Shown: positions 26,330 to 33,060 of the stretch, one piece after another | How positions within the stretch are numbered: position 1 is the stretch's first letter | Layout of the letters: the number at the start of each line of letters is the position of its first letter | Source of the DNA: a virus | Strand: one strand, 5' to 3' | DNA length: 33,060 nucleotides | IMG/VR virus record: IMGVR_UViG_3300033143_001164 | Coordinates: 1-33,060 of that record | The notes under the pieces: generated by a model | What the model was told of the DNA's origin: nothing | Database searches by the model: none | What the model saw: only the letters and a program-made list of their open reading frames with translations | Made by a program: the position numbers and the translations under genes

Positions 26330-29300
26330 ATCTAACTTATTTAGTGAAGATGTTATGGAGGCATTCGTTCCTTCAGGCATGTCTATACGTGAAATAATTG
26401 GAAATGAATTCGATAATTACGCTGTTACTTTAAATAGTGATATTATTTCTGCGGATAATTGGGCTACTACGTTTGTAGATACTTTCGATGTATTGACTAT
26501 AGTTAAAGTACCTGCTGGCGATGATGAAAATGCATTAAAACGTTTCATATTGGTTATAGTAGTATTGATAATTGCATACTATGCTGGACCAGCTGCCGCC
26601 GAAGTAATTGGTGGTACCGCTGAATTTTGGACGTCTGCAATAGCGTTTGTAGGTACAGTGGTAATAAATTTAGTATTACCACCTTTAATGCCAGATGTGA
26701 CTGATGGAGCCAGTAAAAGATTAAATTCATTAACAGGTACTAGAAACTCATTCGCTCCATTTGAACCCATACCTATTTTATACGGTAAACATAGACTGTA
26801 TCCACCTATAGCCGCATTTCCATATACAGAAGTTATAGGTACGGATCAATATTTACACATGTTATACTGTGTAGGTTTGGGTACGTATGCTATAGATTCC
26901 ACTACTATGAAGATAGGGGATACTCCAGCGTCTGAATTTGAAGGTGTAGATATAGAAATTACTGATCAACCACTTCAGCCAGATATATTCGAGTTACAAC
27001 AGGCTTTAGTATTTAATCAAGATGCTACACCTGGAGATGAGTTTACTCGTACCACTGCAGCAGATACAGATACTATAGGGGTTGATTTTGTATTTCCGGG
27101 CGGACTAGTAAAAATAGATCAAGAAGATGGCGAAGAAAAACATGTACAAATACATTTCAGTGTAGATTTTAGAATATCCGGAAGTGCAGATCCATGGGTT
27201 AGTGTTAATACTCTTGACTGGGAAGAAGATACGAACGGCAGGCTATTAATTGTTGGAGGGTTAAATAATATAACCACTACAGGTAATCCACCTATTAAAT
27301 CGTCTTCTTACGGTTCTTTACGTGTATCTGGAGTAAATTCTGATTGGATCGCAGTAACTAGTAGAAGTAGAGACCCATTGAGATCCGGTTTTACGTTTAG
27401 TCCAGCAACTAGGGATACTTGGGACATACGAATAATTCGTCAACAGACTAATATAATGGGTGGAGCCGCTGTTACTAGTCTTGACGATATATGGATAGAG
27501 ATAGCTTCATCTGTAGCATGGACAGCCTTACGAAGTACTAAATATGAAGTAGGTGTATCTATTGGGCCGAATATAGCTACTTTTATAAAGGTACGTATTA
27601 GGGCTACTGATCAATTGAACGGTATTATAGATTCATTTAATCTTATTGCTGAAAAAGAGTTACGTACTTGGGATAAAACAGGTCAAACATTTACTGCGCC
27701 CGCAGCTACTAGGGATCCAGCGTGGGCTTATTTAGATATATTAACTGGTTTAGGCAACGCTCGTCCTATCACTAACGAGAGTAAATACATATGGCTAGAT
27801 GAATTATCTGATTGGGCTACAGCTAATGCTTCAGGTGGTAGATTCTATGATGAAGTTGTAGACTATCGTACATCTGTATTTAGTGCATTAACTATAGCTT
27901 GTGGAGTAGGTAGAGCGTCATTATCTACTAGAGATGGTAAGTGGACGGTTGTATTAGAACAAGCATCACCTACCCCTGTTCAATTTTTTACGCCAAGAAA
28001 TAGTTGGAATTTTAGCTCTGTTAAACGATTTGTTAATTTTCCACACGCATTTAAAATACGATTCAATGCTGAAGACTCTGATTATCAAGAAGATGAGGTA
28101 ATAGTATATGATGATGGATTTAATGTGGGTAATGCTGTTGATTTTGAAGTTATACAATTACAAGGTATAACAGATTCAGATCAAGCTTGGCGTACAGGTA
28201 AATATACTTTAGCTGCATTAAGACTTAGACCAGAAATATATACATTTAATTCTGACATAGAGCATATAGTAGCTCAGCGTGGTGATCATGTATTAGCATC
28301 TCATGATATACCTCTTTGGGGTAATAGTTACGGTCGTATTAAGGACATATCTGGTAATGTGGTAACTACGGATGAATCTGTCGATTTGGATGGAGGTACT
28401 ACATATGTAATGCGTATACGATTAGATGACGGTACATCAGTCATAGAAAATCTAACTTTACAGGGCGGGACTGATATATCTAGTCATACGTTTACTCCGT
28501 CTATACCTACTGGGGTACAAATCGGTGACCTATATATGATAGGTGAAGTAGGTTCCGAAACCCAGGAGTTGGTTATAATTTCTGTAGAACCTACTAAGGA
28601 CCTTTCAGCTAGAATTACGTGTGTGGACCACGACCCAGCTATATTGACAGCGGATGATGGAACACCTCCAGTATTTAGCCCTAATATAACTTTACCTATA
28701 GATCCTACTCAATTAAGACCGGCACCACCTTTTAACATTACTGCTAATAGTGATCAAATAGTACATACAGTCGATGGAGCAGGAACATTAAATCCACGTA
28801 TAGCTGTTAGTTGGGACTTACCTTCTAATTCTAGTGAACGTTGGCCTGCACTAAGAGCCGAAATTAGATGGAGAGAATATGATGTAACTGTAAACAGCGG
28901 AGATGCTGGTACATGGGTTGTAATATTTATACAAAATTCTTTTCAGGGTTTTGGCATAGTAGAAGATATAAATGTAGGGGTTGAATATGAGATTCAAGTT
29001 CGCAGTACTACAGAATATGATATACCTTCTTTATGGAGTGGCGCTATATTACACACTGTAGGTGGAGCTACTAGACTACCTCCAGCTGTGGACAGCGTAG
29101 TTACTAGTGATGAATTTGGAGGAGTAGAAGTAGATGTAGATTTTACGTCCTTAATAACTCGTACGGGTTCATATCTAGAAATAGCATATGGAACTGTAAA
29201 TGATAGAAATGATGGTGGAACAGTTATACGACCATTTCCAATACCTAGAAATTTAACAGATATAACCACATTAAAGTTTTTTCTTCCATTTACTAATACT

Positions 29301-32300
29301 ACTGCTAGGTATTTTTGGGCTAGATTAGTAGATATATATGGATCTCAATCCACATGGATTCCATCTTCTGCTACAGCGGGAATACTCGGTACTCCTAAAC
29401 AAGCAGTAGCTACTTTTTACTATATAAAAGCTATAGCTGGTACAGCCATAAAAAATGGATCCGGTCAATTAACTGTAGAAGCTCATAAAGTAGATGGAGC
29501 TAGTGATATATTACTATCTTCTGGAACTATACAACTGTTCGATCCGGGTAATAATATAGTTAATGTGGCTAATGGCTATGTAACTGGATCAGACGGATAT
29601 ACTGGTATACTGGATTCTGGAGATATAACTTCTGAGATAGTTATTACTCTTAAAGACGGTGCTGGCGGAACAGTTCTAGATACTATAACACTGGTAGATA
29701 TAGATGATGGGGCTGACTCTGTTTATGGGTATATAGAAGCTGTATCTACACTAGCTTGGGTTAGAGGTCCAAACAACGGAGCTTGGGAACCTCTAGCTAC
29801 ATCTACGAATCTAGATGTTACTATAGTTAAAGGTGGTACTGATCAGGCTAGATGGTCTAGACAGATAGATAGAGCCAGTGACGGTCTATTGACGGATGGT
29901 GGAGCGACTAATCATGTTAGTACTAATTTAAATACGTCAACTATAACACCTACAGTTACTGTATCTGGAAATATCGTAAATGTTCAGTATGACTATTTAT
30001 CCGGTAGCGATGTAGTTAGTGTATCAGAATCAGTTCATTCTGTTTTAGGAGGAGCTGGGGCTCAATTTTACTATATAAAACCAATAGACGGTACGGCAAT
30101 TAAGAACGGATCGGGTCAATTAACTATAGAGGCTCATAAAGTAGAGGGTTTAGTAGATACATTACTTTCTTCAGGTACAATACAGTTATTCGATCCAGGC
30201 GATAATATAGTAAATGTTGCCAATGGTTATGTAACTGGGTCAGACGGATATACAGGTATATTAGATTCAGGTGATATTAATGGTGACATAGTAATTACTC
30301 TTAAAGATGGTGTCGCAGGTGCTGCATTAGATACTATAACGTTAGTTGATGTAACCGATGGATTAGATTCAGTTAGTGGGTATATAGAGCCGGAAAACGG
30401 TCTAGCTTGGAGACGTGAGGGTACTGATGGAGCCTGGACACCGTCTCAATTAACTACTGATCTTGATGTTACATTCGTTCAAGGGGGTTCAGATGTAGCG
30501 CGTCAAGGCTATAGACTAACCCTTAATAGTACTGATGGGATTATAACGGGTACTGTCACAACACACCCGTTATCAGACCTTAATACGTCTCGTATAACTA
30601 TAACACCTACTGGATCTGGTAGTACTACGGTTTCAGTCAAGTTTGACTATACTTTTTCCGGTGATGATGCATCGGTATCTGAAACAGTGTTTTCTGTTAC
30701 AGGCGGTGGTACCGGATTACCTGGTCAATTTACATCATTAGATTATGATGATTTAGATACTACACAACTAGCTGCTGGCCAAAGTAGATATGCTATGTTG
30801 ACAGATGTAGGCGACAATACTACTGGTAGTCAAAATAATTTTCATCTTACTGATGGTATATTGATTAATAAGAAAGATATAGATGGAATTAACTATGCTC
30901 TTTTGTTTAGTGAAGTTAGAGAAGGGGACAGAATCGTATACAAAATATCTAATACTAGATGGTTTATCTTTAGTGTAGTTACTACGTTCATTACAATTGG
31001 TACAGGTGTAACAGAGGCGTATAAATTTGGAGTAGTATTAGATGATTCATTAGATCCAGACCCTACAGCAAATATTTCTACAGCCGCTGGTACTGATGTA
31101 AAATTTGAAATATATAGATCACAGTGGGATGTAGATCAAACCGCTGTTATAGACCCAGACTTTGATCGTACTCCGATAGGTGCTAGTTCTATACCTATGC
31201 AATTTACTGATAACGGAATCGCTCCTGATATAATAGATTTCGATCATTCTTTTCCAGGTAATAGCACATTTTGGTACGCTACACAAGAAATGGTTGCTAA
31301 CGGTAGTACGGATGTTAGCCCTGTTTATACCCCAGCCACCGTGGTTGTAGAGAGTAACGGTGTAAATAGTTCAAATTCCGTAAAAATGAAACTTGGGCCT
31401 GTTAGTGCTACGGGTGCTTCAGATTATGTACAGTCTATAATATTAACCCATCTTCACAGATTTAGGTCTAATTCAGGCGAATTTAATATAAAGATTAGAG
31501 CCAGAAACCAGTATACAGCTCTTAGTTCTGTATTTATAGAGATATACGGTTATTCAGAAGCTCGTAGTACTAGTATTATAGATACAGCTAGTGCAACACT
31601 CCAAATTCCAGCTAGTACTACTACTTGGACGGAATATAGTTTAAAGACCTTTAACGGTACATCAAATCCATCTGCCCAGTATTGGGAAGTTACTATTAGA
31701 ATGGTCGATATAGAGAGTATACCGTATTCTTCTGGAAATGGTAATCTATATGAAATGGAGTTTGACTCTATATTTGTAGATCAAATAATTAAAGATTTTG
31801 GTGAAACAGTCATAGCCAGTAAGGTAGAATCTGGATTAGTTCCAAAAGCTTTGTCTTCTGACGCCTCTAAATATTTACAAGGCGATGGTACGTGGAGTGA
31901 TCCGCCTGGAGGTTCAGCATCAGATTCTTTCAAAACCCATACTGTTACAGATACTGATTCAGGATATTCATGGTCTGCTACAGGGTCTATTATAGCGGAT
32001 TCTACTACGGATATTTTAACTTGGGTTTCTGGTAATGGTATAAATATAGATGCTGATTCTGCTAGCGATGCTATTCGTATAACCCTTGGATCACATAATC
32101 ACTCTGCTGTAGATATTACATCTGGAATTTTAGATGTAGCTAGAGGTGGTACTAATATAGGGTCATATGCTATAGGTGATATATTATATGCGTCAGCTTC
32201 AGGTGTATTATCTAAATTAGCGGTAGGTACTGATACTCACGTACTAACTTTATCCAGTGGATTACCTGTATGGGTTGCACCCTCAAGTGGTTATACTCAT

Positions 32301-33060
32301 CCTAATCATTCGGGTGATGTGACTTCTGTAGGGGACGGTGCACAGACTATTGTTATAGATGCAGTCACTTATGCCAAAATGCAGAATGTAATTGCTGATA
32401 ATAGAATTCTAGGTAATATAGCTGGAGCAGGTGGGATAGTTGCTGAATTAACCGCTACTCAAGTTCGTACTCTAATTAATGTTGAGGACGGTTCTACAGC
32501 AGATCAAACCGCTGGAGAAATCGAGGCAATTGTAAGTCACGATAATCTAGTTGATTTTGTCTCGCAAGAACATATACGTTGGGATTTAACTGGTGCCGAA
32601 GATGTTCATGCTGATAGATTCGGTGGTGGAGCTAATTTTGCAGATACAGTATTAGATAGACCTAGATTCAGTGATTTCGCTACTAAACACCAAGCTGTGG
32701 CTGCAATAGCTACTACAGTTATAAGTTATTCAGCAGGTCAATCAGTCGCTCTTACTATGGGCGCTGTTAATATAAGTACCTTGACCATTAATAGTTGGCC
32801 TGCTACCGGTTGGCGTGGTGACATGGAAATAGAAATAATCCAAAACACTACGCCTCGCACAATCAACTGGTCAGGAGCCAATGTTGAATGGGTAAATGGG
32901 GTTCCTCCAGATTTATCGACTGCATCCGAACGCTATATCATACATCTATCTACACGTGATAGTGCTACTGTAGTTATCGGTTCATATGCATCAGATAGTT
33001 CGATAGGTGTAGTATCAGTATTTGGTCGTAGCGGTGCTGTAATTGCTTTACAAGCTGATT
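26292..33060 (+). CDS. Giant J-like tail tip attachment protein with fibre modules (partial, over 2250 residues)
   Basis: The frame is open from here to the right edge. The proposed TTG start (KDIIGTARVLAKSNLFSEDV) restores the I/J N-terminal beta-grasp-like domain; the first ATG is at 26355. A hydrophobic region follows (residues about 84-130, FILVIVVLIIAYYAGPAAAE), then the J landmark IPILYGKHRLYPP, the tail hub (VFRSG-like ALTIACGVGRASLSTRDGKW), SVKRFVNFPHAFKIRFNAED, and fibronectin-like repeats around 28740-29390. Two tandem copies of a 217-residue domain start near residues 1037 and 1254. The C-terminal part has tail-fibre modules (YLQGDGTWSDPPGG, GDILYASASGVLSKLAVGTD, TATQVRTLINVEDGS, SVFGRSGAVI). 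It closes the tail tip and determines host binding. Confidence 0.9.
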   Translation, partial: MKDIIGTARVLAKSNLFSEDVMEAFVPSGMSIREIIGNEFDNYAVTLNSDIISADNWATTFVDTFDVLTIVKVPAGDDENALKRFILVIVVLIIAYYAGPAAAEVIGGTAEFWTSAIAFVGTVVINLVLPPLMPDVTDGASKRLNSLTGTRNSFAPFEPIPILYGKHRLYPPIAAFPYTEVIGTDQYLHMLYCVGLGTYAIDSTTMKIGDTPASEFEGVDIEITDQPLQPDIFELQQALVFNQDATPGDEFTRTTAADTDTIGVDFVFPGGLVKIDQEDGEEKHVQIHFSVDFRISGSADPWVSVNTLDWEEDTNGRLLIVGGLNNITTTGNPPIKSSSYGSLRVSGVNSDWIAVTSRSRDPLRSGFTFSPATRDTWDIRIIRQQTNIMGGAAVTSLDDIWIEIASSVAWTALRSTKYEVGVSIGPNIATFIKVRIRATDQLNGIIDSFNLIAEKELRTWDKTGQTFTAPAATRDPAWAYLDILTGLGNARPITNESKYIWLDELSDWATANASGGRFYDEVVDYRTSVFSALTIACGVGRASLSTRDGKWTVVLEQASPTPVQFFTPRNSWNFSSVKRFVNFPHAFKIRFNAEDSDYQEDEVIVYDDGFNVGNAVDFEVIQLQGITDSDQAWRTGKYTLAALRLRPEIYTFNSDIEHIVAQRGDHVLASHDIPLWGNSYGRIKDISGNVVTTDESVDLDGGTTYVMRIRLDDGTSVIENLTLQGGTDISSHTFTPSIPTGVQIGDLYMIGEVGSETQELVIISVEPTKDLSARITCVDHDPAILTADDGTPPVFSPNITLPIDPTQLRPAPPFNITANSDQIVHTVDGAGTLNPRIAVSWDLPSNSSERWPALRAEIRWREYDVTVNSGDAGTWVVIFIQNSFQGFGIVEDINVGVEYEIQVRSTTEYDIPSLWSGAILHTVGGATRLPPAVDSVVTSDEFGGVEVDVDFTSLITRTGSYLEIAYGTVNDRNDGGTVIRPFPIPRNLTDITTLKFFLPFTNTTARYFWARLVDIYGSQSTWIPSSATAGILGTPKQAVATFYYIKAIAGTAIKNGSGQLTVEAHKVDGASDILLSSGTIQLFDPGNNIVNVANGYVTGSDGYTGILDSGDITSEIVITLKDGAGGTVLDTITLVDIDDGADSVYGYIEAVSTLAWVRGPNNGAWEPLATSTNLDVTIVKGGTDQARWSRQIDRASDGLLTDGGATNHVSTNLNTSTITPTVTVSGNIVNVQYDYLSGSDVVSVSESVHSVLGGAGAQFYYIKPIDGTAIKNGSGQLTIEAHKVEGLVDTLLSSGTIQLFDPGDNIVNVANGYVTGSDGYTGILDSGDINGDIVITLKDGVAGAALDTITLVDVTDGLDSVSGYIEPENGLAWRREGTDGAWTPSQLTTDLDVTFVQGGSDVARQGYRLTLNSTDGIITGTVTTHPLSDLNTSRITITPTGSGSTTVSVKFDYTFSGDDASVSETVFSVTGGGTGLPGQFTSLDYDDLDTTQLAAGQSRYAMLTDVGDNTTGSQNNFHLTDGILINKKDIDGINYALLFSEVREGDRIVYKISNTRWFIFSVVTTFITIGTGVTEAYKFGVVLDDSLDPDPTANISTAAGTDVKFEIYRSQWDVDQTAVIDPDFDRTPIGASSIPMQFTDNGIAPDIIDFDHSFPGNSTFWYATQEMVANGSTDVSPVYTPATVVVESNGVNSSNSVKMKLGPVSATGASDYVQSIILTHLHRFRSNSGEFNIKIRARNQYTALSSVFIEIYGYSEARSTSIIDTASATLQIPASTTTWTEYSLKTFNGTSNPSAQYWEVTIRMVDIESIPYSSGNGNLYEMEFDSIFVDQIIKDFGETVIASKVESGLVPKALSSDASKYLQGDGTWSDPPGGSASDSFKTHTVTDTDSGYSWSATGSIIADSTTDILTWVSGNGINIDADSASDAIRITLGSHNHSAVDITSGILDVARGGTNIGSYAIGDILYASASGVLSKLAVGTDTHVLTLSSGLPVWVAPSSGYTHPNHSGDVTSVGDGAQTIVIDAVTYAKMQNVIADNRILGNIAGAGGIVAELTATQVRTLINVEDGSTADQTAGEIEAIVSHDNLVDFVSQEHIRWDLTGAEDVHADRFGGGANFADTVLDRPRFSDFATKHQAVAAIATTVISYSAGQSVALTMGAVNISTLTINSWPATGWRGDMEIEIIQNTTPRTINWSGANVEWVNGVPPDLSTASERYIIHLSTRDSATVVIGSYASDSSIGVVSVFGRSGAVIALQAD

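Overview
The window is part of the genome of a tailed double-stranded DNA phage (or prophage) with a long, non-contractile, lambda-like tail. The evidence is one uninterrupted rightward late module: terminase, portal, scaffold, HK97-type capsid protein, neck proteins, tail tube, a tail chaperone pair made by -1 frameshifting, tape measure, minor tail proteins, an NlpC/P60 peptidase and a giant J-like tail-tip protein that runs off the right edge. Sigma70-type promoters, Shine-Dalgarno sites and three sequences close to the Fur-box consensus suggest a Gram-negative, probably gammaproteobacterial host. I cannot name the host or a close phage relative.

Layout. (1) 1-2141: six small rightward genes of unknown function, mostly joined by ATGA overlaps, ending near a rho-independent terminator at about 2294-2323. 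(2) 2324-5050: a GC-rich, repeat-laden region. It holds a cluster of TAGATT iterons (2356-2829), many GGACCTTCGG hairpin repeats (2942-3824), and a leftward block of two paralogous small putative DNA-binding proteins, one unknown protein and a 25-residue membrane peptide, each bounded by hairpins. (3) 5051-5640: a control region with five copies of CCAGATCGTC framing extended -10 promoters. (4) 5641-7041: five consecutive promoter-microgene cassettes sharing a near-identical promoter (TGTACA, 16 bp, TATTAT); a sixth copy points left at 5019-5046. (5) 7042-7502: non-coding, with inverted and direct repeats, ending in a strong late-type promoter. (6) 7503-33060: the late structural operon. A second, sequence-related late promoter and a structured leader precede the capsid gene, and a terminator follows it.

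Working together, the late genes package DNA (TerL plus a possible TerS at 7503), build the procapsid (portal, scaffold, capsid), close the head (adaptor, stopper, completion, tail terminator), and build and tip the tail (tube, G/GT chaperones, tape measure, tip proteins). Between the tail terminator and tail tube genes sits a cargo of extra virion-type genes. It ends in an unusual 564-residue protein: seventeen roughly 21-residue Gly-Ser-Pro-Ser repeats fused to a second copy of the tail terminator domain. One unit of the same repeat is grafted onto the N-terminus of a minor tail protein about 4.6 kb downstream. The early half looks like an accessory zone with dense, repeat-driven transcription control. 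No integrase, replication, lysis or tRNA genes were seen.
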